Source of the DNA: SZUA-1535 sp964594175
GTDB taxonomy: Archaea > Aenigmatarchaeota > Aenigmatarchaeia > Aenigmatarchaeales > SZUA-1535
NCBI GenBank assembly: GCA_964594175.1
Contig: CAZQLM010000011.1
Location: 1-20,590 of the forward strand
DNA: 20,590 nucleotides
Direction of reading: 5' to 3'
Shown here: positions 7,646-14,381 of the stretch, one piece after another
Numbering within the stretch: position 1 is the first letter of the stretch
Layout of the letters: every line of letters starts with the position of its first letter
Position numbers and translations under genes: made by a program
Notes under the pieces: generated by a model
What the model saw: only the letters and a program-made list of their open reading frames with translations
What the model was told of the DNA's origin: nothing
Database searches by the model: none

Positions 7646-8152
7646 TTACCCGTATTTGAGCAAAGCATGAAGTTTTTCTATTGTTGCATAAATATTATTG
7701 AAATTCACTCCTACTATTGGAACTTGAAAGTTTTTCTTTTTCATTTCGTTTTCTATTTCCTCTATAAGAATACCTTTTCCTGGAGAAATCTTGTTTCCGT
7801 TCTCTATCTGATAAACGGCACAAACTGGTGAGAATTCTACACCAAGTATTCCAAGTACTTTATAGCCGGCTCTGAGATATTTTTCTATTTGCTTTATCAC
7901 TATTTTGGCAAGCTTTTTACAATAACTTCTGTACTTTGGTGTGTCATAGAAAGATTTTGGCTTTTTCTCACGCTCTATATCTGGAAAAAACTCGGTAGAT
8001 GGACATGGAAGCTGAACTATACCAACATCTGCCTCAGAAAGCATTTCAAGCACTTCCTTTACAACACCCGGATATTTCTCATTCCCAAGCGATGAAGCAT
8101 TTTGGTTCAGAATGCAATGAGAGACAAAAATTACCTTTTTACTTCTTTCCAT
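7646..8152 (-). CDS. TudS/DUF523-related putative desulfidase
   Basis: A 168-residue protein resembling the archaeal and clostridial CD3072 family of TudS-related proteins. The start VIFVSHCILNQNAS, the central VGIVQLPCPSTEF and the later GVEFSPVCAVY are typical. The three cysteines at 13, 50 and 111 match the three ligands that in TudS (2-thiouracil desulfidase) hold a [4Fe-4S] cluster with one open iron site; a fourth, Cys78, is probably not a ligand. By analogy it could remove sulfur from a thiolated base or small molecule, but the substrate is not shown. Cytosolic, no signal peptide. The palindromic TATA region at 8174-8187 lies 28 bp upstream. Confidence 0.8.
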   Translation of the reverse strand: MERSKKVIFVSHCILNQNASSLGNEKYPGVVKEVLEMLSEADVGIVQLPCPSTEFFPDIEREKKPKSFYDTPKYRSYCKKLAKIVIKQIEKYLRAGYKVLGILGVEFSPVCAVYQIENGNKISPGKGILIEEIENEMKKKNFQVPIVGVNFNNIYATIEKLHALLKYG

Positions 8153-8173
8153 ATTATATTATATATTAGCCGA

Positions 8174-8187
8174 AGATTTATAAATCT
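8174..8187. promoter_or_regulatory. Palindromic TATA box AGATTTATAAATCT
   Basis: This 14-base perfect palindrome contains TTTATAAA centred 28 bp upstream of the minus-strand ATG at 8152, so it is its probable TATA box. Being symmetric, it could also fire rightward into 8200-8386, where no convincing gene is seen, or serve as a regulator site. Confidence 0.5.
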
Positions 8188-8202
8188 ATTATTTCAAAGT
8201 AG

Positions 8203-8221
8203 TGAAAATTTCGTATTTTCA
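8203..8221. other. Short hairpin in the intergenic region
   Basis: TGAAAAT-TTCGT-ATTTTCA forms a perfect 7-bp stem with a 5-base loop, just downstream of the palindromic TATA box in the rightward direction. The surrounding 234-bp gap (8153-8386) has no supportable protein gene; a small RNA is possible but unproven. Confidence 0.3.
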
Positions 8222-8355
8222 GCTTAAGATCACGAAAATATTTGCTTTGATGGTGCAAGGTTTATGTTTTACCAAGCTTATTCAGGCTTCTCGTACGATT
8301 CTATACTATTTCTCTTTCCAAATTTCCCGAGTCATTTTACCAAGAGGAGGGAAAC

Positions 8356-8364
8356 ATTTAAATT
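8356..8364 (+). promoter_or_regulatory. TATA box of the 8387 gene
   Basis: ATTTAAATT is centred about 27 bp upstream of the ATG at 8387. It matches the spacing seen at the other leaderless genes here and supports this small gene being real. Confidence 0.5.
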
Positions 8365-8386
8365 TGATATATAACCTAATTTTTTT

Positions 8387-8608
8387 ATGGAACATGTTAT
8401 AAAAATTCAGAAAATAATTGTTGGTAACAAGGAAATAAATTTTTCTCAGAGTCCATCTGTTCAAACACAAGAAATGTACGTATTTTTACTAATTATAGCT
8501 TTGATTGTTGCATTTGCTTTCATATTCTACAAGGAAAAAAAGAATTTCTTGAAATCTGAAAAATCGAAAAGGAAAAGAAGTTCTAAAAGAAAGAAACGTA
8601 AAGTTTAA
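8387..8608 (+). CDS. Small single-pass membrane protein with basic tail
   Basis: A 73-residue protein: about 29 residues with no charge excess (MEHVIKIQKIIVGNKEINFS onward), one transmembrane helix at about 30-48 (MYVFLLIIALIVAFAFIF), then a strongly basic tail (KSKRKRSSKRKKRKV). By the positive-inside rule the tail faces the cytoplasm and the N-terminus faces out. The tail could contact nucleic acid, the ribosome or acidic lipids. Family not recognised. A TATA box 27 bp upstream supports expression. The stop codon overlaps the TATA box of the next gene. Confidence 0.6.
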   Translation: MEHVIKIQKIIVGNKEINFSQSPSVQTQEMYVFLLIIALIVAFAFIFYKEKKNFLKSEKSKRKRSSKRKKRKV

Positions 8609-8611
8609 AAA
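8604..8611 (+). promoter_or_regulatory. TATA box of the 8638-11661 operon
   Basis: TTTAAAAA overlaps the stop codon of the preceding gene and is centred about 31 bp upstream of the ATG at 8638. It probably drives the 111-residue gene and cdc48 together. Confidence 0.45.
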
Positions 8612-8637
8612 TCTTTGTATATACATACATACTAATT

Positions 8638-8973
8638 ATGAAAAAGAAAAAGGTTGCAATGTTGATTTGTTTCAATGCAAAGCTGAAAAAATTTCGATCA
8701 GCATCAGAGAGAAACAGGTTTTACTGGGGTCTTTACGGAAGAAAGCAAGTTATAACAAAAAAAGAAAAGCGATACGAATACTACCATAGCGGCTTATTAG
8801 AAAAGATTCCGCATATAAAGGTGGATAACTCGGTCTTCATAATAGCTGAAAAATATTTAAAGAAAATACTGGATTACTTTGAAATGTGGAAAGAGAAGGT
8901 TGAGGTGAAAACTTATCCTGTATTAATTAATGAAAAAGAAGCTAAAAAGCTTGTGGAAATAAAAATTGAGTAA
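8638..8973 (+). CDS. Conserved-looking small protein upstream of cdc48, function unknown
   Basis: A 111-residue basic protein without signal peptide or membrane segment. It begins with strand-like KKVAMLICFNAKLKK, then the aromatic- and arginine-rich ASERNRFYWGLYGRK and KRYEYYHSGLL, and ends with helices. The ordered mix of strands, aromatics and basic residues looks like a folded domain, possibly nucleic-acid binding, but I cannot name a family. It ends 9 bases before the cdc48 start and shares its promoter, so it is probably co-expressed and may be functionally linked to that ATPase. Alternatively the grouping may only reflect genome compactness. Confidence 0.7.
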   Translation: MKKKKVAMLICFNAKLKKFRSASERNRFYWGLYGRKQVITKKEKRYEYYHSGLLEKIPHIKVDNSVFIIAEKYLKKILDYFEMWKEKVEVKTYPVLINEKEAKKLVEIKIE

Positions 8974-8982
8974 GGTGAATCA

Positions 8983-11661
8983 ATGAGCGAAAATAAAGAA
9001 ATCGAGCTCAAGGTTGGGGAGCTAACGAATCGTGGAGATTACGGAAGGGGTATTGCAAGAATTGATATGAAAACAATGAAAGCTATTGGAGTTAGAGAAG
9101 GTGATGTTATAGAGATTGAAGGTGCTCGAAAGACAGCAGCTATTGCTGTTAGAGCTTATCCTGCTGATGTTGGTTTGAACATAATTCGAATAGATGGTCT
9201 TGTTAGAAGGAATGCGAAAACAAGCATAGGAGAATATGTTAAGGTAAGGAAAGCAGAGCCAAAAGAAGCTAAGCGAGTTGTTTTCGCTCCTGCCGAAAAG
9301 GGAATAGTTTTACACATTTCTCCTAACCTTATAAAACAGAACATGTATCTTCGCCCTGTAAGAAAAGGGGATATAGTAATGGCGAACCCTGTTTTCAAAA
9401 GAAGGGAAGATTCGATTTTCGAAGAATTTTTCGGAGACGTTTTTCTTAGCTTTGGTTTAGAAACAAAGCTTATAGTAGCTTCTACTCAGCCGGATGGAAT
9501 CGTGCAAATTACGGATAATACGGAAATAGAAGTCTTGCCTCAAGCTGTTGAAGTTAAGGAAGTTCAAGTACCAACCGTTACCTACGAGGATATCGGTGGG
9601 CTAAAAGAAGAGATAAGAAAAGTTCGAGAGATGATAGAGCTACCGCTTCGCCATCCAGAGCTTTTCGAGCGGCTTGGAATAGAGCCACCAAAAGGCGTGC
9701 TACTTTACGGTCCGCCAGGAACCGGAAAAACTTTACTAGCTAAGGCTGTTGCAAATGAAGCTGGAGCGCATTTTATTTATGTTGCCGGCCCGGAAGTGAT
9801 GAGCAAATGGTATGGCGGAAGCGAGGAAAACCTGCGAAAGATTTTTGAAGAAGCAGAGAAAAACGCTCCTGCTATTATTTTCTTCGATGAGATAGATGCA
9901 ATAGCACCAAAAAGAGAAGAAGTTACAGGTGAGGTTGAGCGCCGCGTAGTTGCGCAGCTTTTAAGCTTGATGGACGGGCTGAAAAGCAGGGGAAAGGTAA
10001 TAGTTATTGCTGCTACAAACAGGCCAAACGCTTTAGACCCTGCTTTGCGCAGGCCAGGGAGGTTTGACCGCGAGATAGAAATAGGAGTTCCTAACAAGAA
10101 CGGGAGAAAGGAAATTTTGCAAATTCATACTCGCTCTGTTCCAATAGAAATTTATGATATAACAAATCCTTCTACAATCTCGCATGTTATAACAAAACTT
10201 GTAAAATTAGGAAAAGATGCAAGAGAAATACTGCTAGAAATAAGAAAGATTGATGAAAACAAATTTAAAGAAGAAGTGCTCAACCTTTCCAAAAAAATTG
10301 AAAAGAATATTGCTCTTGAAGAAATAGTTTCGAGAGTTTCGCAAGAAAGGGTCAAAACAAAAGAACAGCTAATAGAGCTCGTTGAAAACTGGATAAAAAC
10401 AGGTGAAGAGGTAGAAAAAATAGAAGAAAAAGTTAAAAAGCTCGTAAGAAAAGTCGAGAAGGAAAAAGATAAGAAAAGAAAAAGAGAGGAAATGAAAGAA
10501 ATTCAAGAGCTTATTTCTTCTTTAAGCTCTTCAACTAAAAATACAATAGAAAATGCAATAAAAGATGCTTTACTGGAAGAACTTGCAGAAAGAACGCATG
10601 GATTTGTTGGCGCAGATTTGGCAGCTCTTTGCAAAGAAGCTGCTATGCATGCCTTGCGAAGAATACTGCCAGATATCTGGAAATTGGAAAAAGATGAGCC
10701 AATACCGAAAGAAGTTTTGGAAAAGCTTAAGGTTACAAAAGAAGATTTTGAACACGCTTTGAAAGTTGTGCAACCAAGCGCTATGCGCGAAGTTCTTATC
10801 GAGATACCAAATGTAAAATGGGAAGATGTTGGCGATTTAGAAGAGGTAAAGCAAGCCTTGAAAGAAGCTGTTGAATGGCCTTTAAAGCATCGCGAATCTT
10901 TTGAGCGCCTTGGCATAAAGCCGCCAAAAGGAATTTTGCTTTACGGCCCGCCCGGCTGTGGAAAAACGCATGTGGTAAAAGCTCTTGCAAATGAAAGCGG
11001 AGCGAATTTCATTTCGATAAAAGCAGGCGAAATCTTAAGCAAATGGTTTGGAGAAAGCGAGCAGAGAATTCGCGAGATATTTAGAAAAGCTCGCCAAGTA
11101 GCGCCGTGCATAATTTTCTTCGACGAGATAGATGCAATAGCTCCGAGACGCGGAGTTTTTGCAGGCGAGAGCCATGCCACTGAGCGCATAGTTTCGCAGC
11201 TTTTAACAGAGATGTCTGGTTTGGAAGAGCTTAAGGATGTTGTTGTAGTAGCTGCTACGAATCGCCCAGATATGCTTGATCCAGCTTTGCTCCGCCCTGG
11301 AAGGTTTGATAAGCTTATTTTTGTTCCTCCTCCGGACGAGAAAGGTAGGCTGGAAATTTTGAAAGTGCACACAAGATTTATGCCTTTGGCAAAGGATGTT
11401 AGTTTGGAAGAAATCGCAAAACGCACAGAAGGCTATAGCGGGGCTGATTTGGAAGCTCTCTGCAGAGAGGCTGCGCTATTCGCCTTGAGAGAAGATATAA
11501 ATGCAAAGGAAGTTAAAATGAAGCATTTTGAAAAAGCCATGGAGAAAATAAAACCTTCTCTTTCAAAAGAGCTTGTAGAAGCTTATAAGAAAGTAGCAGA
11601 AGGATTGAAAAAGGCAAGGATTGAGGAAGAGAAAGAAAGAAAAATCAACTACATAGGATGA
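8983..11661 (+). CDS. cdc48: Cdc48/p97/VAT-type AAA+ ATPase with large D1 insertion
   Basis: An 892-residue double-AAA+ unfoldase; archaeal Cdc48/VAT hexamers unfold proteins, often for the proteasome. The N domain (residues 1-190) has the double-psi barrel start (ELTNRGDYGRGIARID). D1 has Walker A GPPGTGKT at 243-250, Walker B FFDEIDAIAP, and ATNRPNALDPALRRPGRFD. D2 has Walker A GPPGCGKT at 655-662, FFDEIDAIAPRRG, and ATNRPDMLDPALLRPGRFD. Both ATPase sites look intact. Family members are usually about 730-810 residues. Here about 137 extra residues (roughly 391-530) sit between the D1 HTRSVPIEI strand end (from His382) and the lid ELAERTHGFVGADL (from Glu533); the insert is charged and coiled-coil-like. 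No HbYX proteasome-docking tail is seen (it ends INYIG). GGTGAATC just before the ATG can act as ribosome binding site. Confidence 0.97.
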   Translation: MSENKEIELKVGELTNRGDYGRGIARIDMKTMKAIGVREGDVIEIEGARKTAAIAVRAYPADVGLNIIRIDGLVRRNAKTSIGEYVKVRKAEPKEAKRVVFAPAEKGIVLHISPNLIKQNMYLRPVRKGDIVMANPVFKRREDSIFEEFFGDVFLSFGLETKLIVASTQPDGIVQITDNTEIEVLPQAVEVKEVQVPTVTYEDIGGLKEEIRKVREMIELPLRHPELFERLGIEPPKGVLLYGPPGTGKTLLAKAVANEAGAHFIYVAGPEVMSKWYGGSEENLRKIFEEAEKNAPAIIFFDEIDAIAPKREEVTGEVERRVVAQLLSLMDGLKSRGKVIVIAATNRPNALDPALRRPGRFDREIEIGVPNKNGRKEILQIHTRSVPIEIYDITNPSTISHVITKLVKLGKDAREILLEIRKIDENKFKEEVLNLSKKIEKNIALEEIVSRVSQERVKTKEQLIELVENWIKTGEEVEKIEEKVKKLVRKVEKEKDKKRKREEMKEIQELISSLSSSTKNTIENAIKDALLEELAERTHGFVGADLAALCKEAAMHALRRILPDIWKLEKDEPIPKEVLEKLKVTKEDFEHALKVVQPSAMREVLIEIPNVKWEDVGDLEEVKQALKEAVEWPLKHRESFERLGIKPPKGILLYGPPGCGKTHVVKALANESGANFISIKAGEILSKWFGESEQRIREIFRKARQVAPCIIFFDEIDAIAPRRGVFAGESHATERIVSQLLTEMSGLEELKDVVVVAATNRPDMLDPALLRPGRFDKLIFVPPPDEKGRLEILKVHTRFMPLAKDVSLEEIAKRTEGYSGADLEALCREAALFALREDINAKEVKMKHFEKAMEKIKPSLSKELVEAYKKVAEGLKKARIEEEKERKINYIG

Positions 11662-12239
11662 AACTGTAGTTTGTCAGAATCTACATAGTAAGCGGGAATG
11701 TTGAGTTTTTCCTTCGCTAAATTCACGCAACCCGTTCCTATCCATCTTTCTTTTTGATTATACAGTCCGCTAATTGCTCGAAACAGAGAGTCCCAAAGAA
11801 ATTCTTTTGAAACGTAAATATCTATTTTGATGGTATCTATTACTTTTACTTCCTCTACAAAAGGAGAATCTTCATTCTTTTCAAAAAAACCATCAAGTAA
11901 ATAAGGTGGAAGTATTAAATTTTCATAAAATCTTTCTTTCCATATTTTTTCAGCTATACTTTTTTCTATTTCTCCAATATTCAATCCTTCTTTTGAAAGC
12001 GACATTGCAGAACCTCCATCGGAATAAAGGATAATAGATACATCAATTCTACTTCCGTCTGCGAATCCTTGAAAAAGTTTATCTTTTATTATTTCAATTT
12101 CCTTTGGAGCGCTCTCTGTTTCTGGAAAATTAACATTAACTTTTGGAAGATTAACTACATAAATTTCTATAATTTCAGATTCTTCTAATCCATCATCAAA
12201 ATTAAAACCTTCAGAGTAAATTTCATTTATTTTCAGCAT
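11649..12239 (-). CDS. Unknown protein, convergent with cdc48
   Basis: A 196-residue protein of unknown family. The start is set at the ATG at 12239 (MLKINEIYSEG) because TTTAAA at 12263-12268 lies 27 bp upstream; an ATG three codons earlier (12248) would be too close to that box. Acidic strand-like stretches (SEIIEIYVVNLPKVNVNF, RIDVSIILYSDGG, VKVIDTIKIDIYVS) alternate with helices, giving an alpha/beta look. It has no signal peptide, metal motif or P-loop. The last codons overlap the cdc48 3' end by 13 bases. The C-terminal part WIGTGCVNLAKEKLNIPAYY has the most conserved appearance and could be used for searching. Confidence 0.65.
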   Translation of the reverse strand: MLKINEIYSEGFNFDDGLEESEIIEIYVVNLPKVNVNFPETESAPKEIEIIKDKLFQGFADGSRIDVSIILYSDGGSAMSLSKEGLNIGEIEKSIAEKIWKERFYENLILPPYLLDGFFEKNEDSPFVEEVKVIDTIKIDIYVSKEFLWDSLFRAISGLYNQKERWIGTGCVNLAKEKLNIPAYYVDSDKLQFHPM

Positions 12240-12262
12240 AGTTTTCATTGGAAATAAAAAAA

Positions 12263-12268
12263 TTTAAA
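12263..12268 (-). promoter_or_regulatory. TATA box of the 12239 gene
   Basis: TTTAAA is centred 27 bp upstream of the ATG at 12239 and about 18 bp upstream of the alternative ATG at 12248. This is the reason for choosing the shorter frame. Confidence 0.4.
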
Positions 12269-12292
12269 AGGCATGCATGTGCCTGTGATGCC

Positions 12293-12511
12293 TTAAATTC
12301 TTGTTTTCGCTAGCTCAATGTCAACTTTCTTTATTGTTTTTCTTCCTGCGTGCCTTGCAAGTTTTATTGACTCTTGAGCAATTTCAAAACCTATATCCAT
12401 TAGATATTCTGCCATTGCCTGTGCTGCCTGTTCACTTACTCTTTCTGCTCCAGCCTTTTTCATAAGCTCTACCATCGCTGCTGGTGGTATTATCATTTTC
12501 TTTTTTGGCAT
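12293..12511 (-). CDS. Archaeal histone
   Basis: A 72-residue histone-fold protein that would dimerise and wrap chromosomal DNA. It has the three-helix pattern: IPPAAMVELMKKAG (helix 1), VSEQAAQAMAEYLMDIGFEIAQESIKLARHAG (helix 2), and RKTIKKVDIELAKTRI (loop 2 plus helix 3). It has no long tail, only the short basic MPKKK start. The ATG at 12511 is chosen because GGTG lies just upstream; an in-frame GTG three codons earlier forms part of that ribosome binding site. A TATA box, TTTAAATAG at 12546-12553, would give a leader of about 13 bases, unlike the leaderless genes around it. No second histone is visible in the window. Confidence 0.95.
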   Translation of the reverse strand: MPKKKMIIPPAAMVELMKKAGAERVSEQAAQAMAEYLMDIGFEIAQESIKLARHAGRKTIKKVDIELAKTRI

Positions 12512-12545
12512 AGGCACCACTTAAGAGAGATATTCGACAGAAAAC

Positions 12546-12553
12546 TTTAAATA
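12546..12553 (-). promoter_or_regulatory. TATA box of the histone gene
   Basis: On the minus strand CTATTTAAAG is centred about 39 bp upstream of the ATG at 12511, leaving room for a short leader carrying GGTG. This fits a strongly translated gene. Confidence 0.5.
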
Positions 12554-12666
12554 GCTTTTGTTACAGAGAAAAAAACTCTTAAACTCTGGATTTAAAGAAA
12601 AGAAAATCCTTTTAGTAATTTTTAAGAATTCAAAGCAGGAAAAATCGGAAAAAATGCGAGGCAAAA

Positions 12667-12676
12667 AAATTTAAAC
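12667..12676 (+). promoter_or_regulatory. TATA box of tRNA-Val(GAC)
   Basis: AAATTTAAAC, with TTTAAA centred about 27 bp before the first tRNA base at 12700, matches the promoter spacing of archaeal tRNA genes. Confidence 0.5.
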
Positions 12677-12699
12677 GATTAAGGAAAAAACATTTTTGC

Positions 12700-12816
12700 G
12701 GGCCGGTGGTCTAGTGGTATGACGTCCCCCTGACGCGGGGAAGGTCGGCGGTTCGATATAATTGCGTTGCTATGTGCTTATCAACTCATCAACACCAGAA
12801 ATTCCGCCCCGGCCCA
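12700..12816 (+). tRNA. tRNA-Val(GAC) with a T-loop intron
   Basis: The acceptor stem is GGGCCGG (12700-12706) with CCGGCCC (12809-12815), then discriminator A. The D arm is GTC-TAGTGGTAT-GAC. The anticodon stem is TCCCC/GGGGA with loop CTGACGC, anticodon GAC at 12732-12734. The variable loop is AGGTC. The T stem GGCGG (12747-12751) pairs with CCGCC (12804-12808), but the loop between them is 52 bases instead of 7. So about 45 bases are intron, inside the T-loop after TTCGA, near position 58/59 or 59/60. TTC can pair with GAA just before a 3-base ATT bulge preceding CCGCC, a relaxed bulge-helix-bulge. The mature body is 72 bases. CCA is not encoded (the 3' flank reads A-CTA). Confidence 0.93.
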
Positions 12817-12829
12817 CTACTTCTTCTTT

Positions 12830-13166
12830 TCACACAATAAACTTTGGCGCATACGCTTCAAAAATAGTATGCGTTGCGAAGCAAAGAATCCCTATAATAA
12901 CCGCATGTGTCCATGGAACTTCTTGAAAAAATAGTTTTATAAGCAAAATCCAGAAAATTACAGGAATAACTATAAAAGAGTAAGAAATTACAACTCCAAA
13001 TCTTACGAACAAACCTATAATTACAGGTATTATATAATGCTGAAAATTTGCTATTACTGCAACAACAAGCGCTCTAATGATACTCGCGCATTCGTGAAAA
13101 ACTTTCAGCCAAATAGATTATAAAAGCTGTTATTACAGTAGAAATCACGCTCTCTATCCCTTTCAT
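12830..13166 (-). pseudogene. Small three-helix membrane protein split by one frameshift
   Basis: The frame opens at ATG 13166 (MKGIESVISTVITAFIIYLAESFS), preceded by GGGTGA overlapping the stop of the upstream gene, so it was translated as the second gene of that operon. It shifts near a run of five A (13097-13101 on the plus strand) and would stop after 30 codons. Removing one base of the run restores a continuous 111-residue reading: helix 1 as above, then SIIRALVVAVIANF, IIPVIIGLFVRFGVVISYSF, IVIPVIFWILLIKLFF and HAVIIGILCFATHTIF. The downstream part alone has no good start other than an internal TTG. This may be a sequencing error, a real mutation or programmed slippage. Family not recognised; composition is typical of small archaeal membrane proteins. 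Confidence 0.6.
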
Positions 13167-13171
13167 TTCTT

Positions 13172-14347
13172 TCACCCTATACTTACTGTAACATTTTTTA
13201 TTGTGACAAACCCTTTCCCACCGACTTTGAATTCTATTCTATTACTTCCAGGTGCGAGCTCGTTTTTTGTAAGCCTTACTTCATATTCATTTCCTGCTCT
13301 TAAAATACCCTGAGGAATTATAACGTGCTCGTATCCCGCCCCGTCTCTTATCTGAATGGAAAGAGAGATTACATCTCCAGCGATTCTTTCTATATAGAAT
13401 TTAAGAGTAGCGTTTTTTTCTTTAATGCGAGTGTATTCGGATGAACTTATGTTAAACCAAAACACCGGCTTTTTTCTTATTTCATAAAATAGCAAAATTT
13501 CAAACTTTTCTATTTCAAAAGCAGTATTTTTATCAACAATTAGCTCTATGGTATTTTCTCCTTTTACAAGCCCTACATCTTTTGGATTGACATCTATTAA
13601 AGGCGCTGCATCCCTACCTCTGTATACCTCGATGCCATTAACCCTTACGGCCATGTTTCCATTACCATTTATCTTTTTCACTCGCCAGTAAAGCCTCAGA
13701 AGTTTTAACGTATCTATCTCATCTCCTATGTTGAATGGAAGCTCTTTTTTCTTCAATGCAAAGATATACACGGAAAAGTTCATCGCTAGCTCATACGCTG
13801 TTGGTGCCCATAAACGCCAACCAGAAGAGCCGCAGCCAATGAAAAGAGTGTTTTTTTCTTTCAACAAACTAACATTAAAATTTATTTTCACCTTTCCCGG
13901 AAGAGTATAATTTTCGTATATTTTTTCTCCGTTAAGCACAACTATTAGTGGGCCGTAAAGGTTTGTTTTCTTGATTTCCAGTTCTATCTCTCCTTTTTCA
14001 ATATTTTCAGGCCATTCCAGCTCAAAGGTTTTTTCATAAAATTCTTTTCCTCCAAAACCGTTTTTCACGGTAAAATTTTTCTCAGTTATAAGCACTTTCT
14101 TTCCTGCCGTAAAGCTCACCAAAACGTTTTTAGCAAGAATTATATGCTTTATCTCTTCCTTTTCACCAACCATTTCCCTTTTAACTTCTATAGCCTCGCT
14201 TTCTTCTTCAGAGATTTTTTCATAAGTTGTATAGTAAACACCCTTTGCTTGTGGAGATGCAAAAAAGCCTGTTTCCTGCGAGGTGAGCACAAAAAGCCCT
14301 GCAAGAATTAGTACAGCTGCCGCCATTACTTTTGCGAAATCTGGCAT
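13172..14347 (-). CDS. Secreted or membrane-anchored beta-rich protein, unknown function
   Basis: A 391-residue protein with an N-terminal hydrophobic segment (about 7-24, KVMAAAVLILAGLFVLTS) acting as signal anchor, and a long beta-strand-rich ectodomain. Paired phrases such as GPLIVVLNGEKIYENYTLPGKVKINFNVSLLKEKNTLFIGC and MAVRVNGIEVYRG...GLVKGENTIELIV, and again at the C-terminus (LAPGSNRIEFKVGG), look like repeated jelly-roll or Ig-like units. Such modules are typical of extracytoplasmic archaeal proteins. Many N-X-S/T sites (NFT, NYT, NVS, NFS, NIS, NAT, NVT) fit surface N-glycosylation. No protease or pilin motif is seen. It diverges from pelota across 34 bp and is followed, 5 bp after its stop, by the frameshifted membrane gene. 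Confidence 0.75.
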   Translation of the reverse strand: MPDFAKVMAAAVLILAGLFVLTSQETGFFASPQAKGVYYTTYEKISEEESEAIEVKREMVGEKEEIKHIILAKNVLVSFTAGKKVLITEKNFTVKNGFGGKEFYEKTFELEWPENIEKGEIELEIKKTNLYGPLIVVLNGEKIYENYTLPGKVKINFNVSLLKEKNTLFIGCGSSGWRLWAPTAYELAMNFSVYIFALKKKELPFNIGDEIDTLKLLRLYWRVKKINGNGNMAVRVNGIEVYRGRDAAPLIDVNPKDVGLVKGENTIELIVDKNTAFEIEKFEILLFYEIRKKPVFWFNISSSEYTRIKEKNATLKFYIERIAGDVISLSIQIRDGAGYEHVIIPQGILRAGNEYEVRLTKNELAPGSNRIEFKVGGKGFVTIKNVTVSIG

Positions 14348-14381
14348 AAAGATATTAAGCTTGCGAACAAATAAAAAGTTT
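14348..14381. promoter_or_regulatory. Interlocked divergent promoter, 34 bp
   Basis: TATTAA at 14353-14358 is centred about 27 bp upstream of the pelota GTG at 14382. AATAAAAA at 14370-14377 is centred about 27 bp upstream of the minus-strand ATG at 14347. Each TATA box lies next to the other gene's start, so the promoters must occlude each other. Confidence 0.5.

Noticed and set aside
8202..8402. A 66-codon plus-strand frame, MKISYFQLKITKIF..., in the gap before 8387.
   Set aside because: It overlaps the promoter and start of the better supported 8387 gene, has no ribosome binding site, and its composition (Ile, Leu, Phe, Ser from AT-rich DNA) looks random.
10153..10572. The extra Cdc48 segment as an intein.
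   Set aside because: It lacks the N-terminal Cys/Ser block, the endonuclease or Hint motifs and a C-terminal His-Asn, is too short for a typical intein, and lies outside the usual P-loop or Walker B insertion sites.
10941..11426. Long open minus-strand frames opposite cdc48 (also 10503-10916 and 9777-10097).
   Set aside because: They mirror the conserved AAA+ coding sequence; their serine- and alanine-rich products are typical antisense shadows and have no promoter or start signal.
14283..14381. A 33-codon N-terminal extension of Pelota.
   Set aside because: It lies inside the divergent gene's coding sequence and promoter, and the GTG at 14382 matches the conserved Pelota N-terminus.
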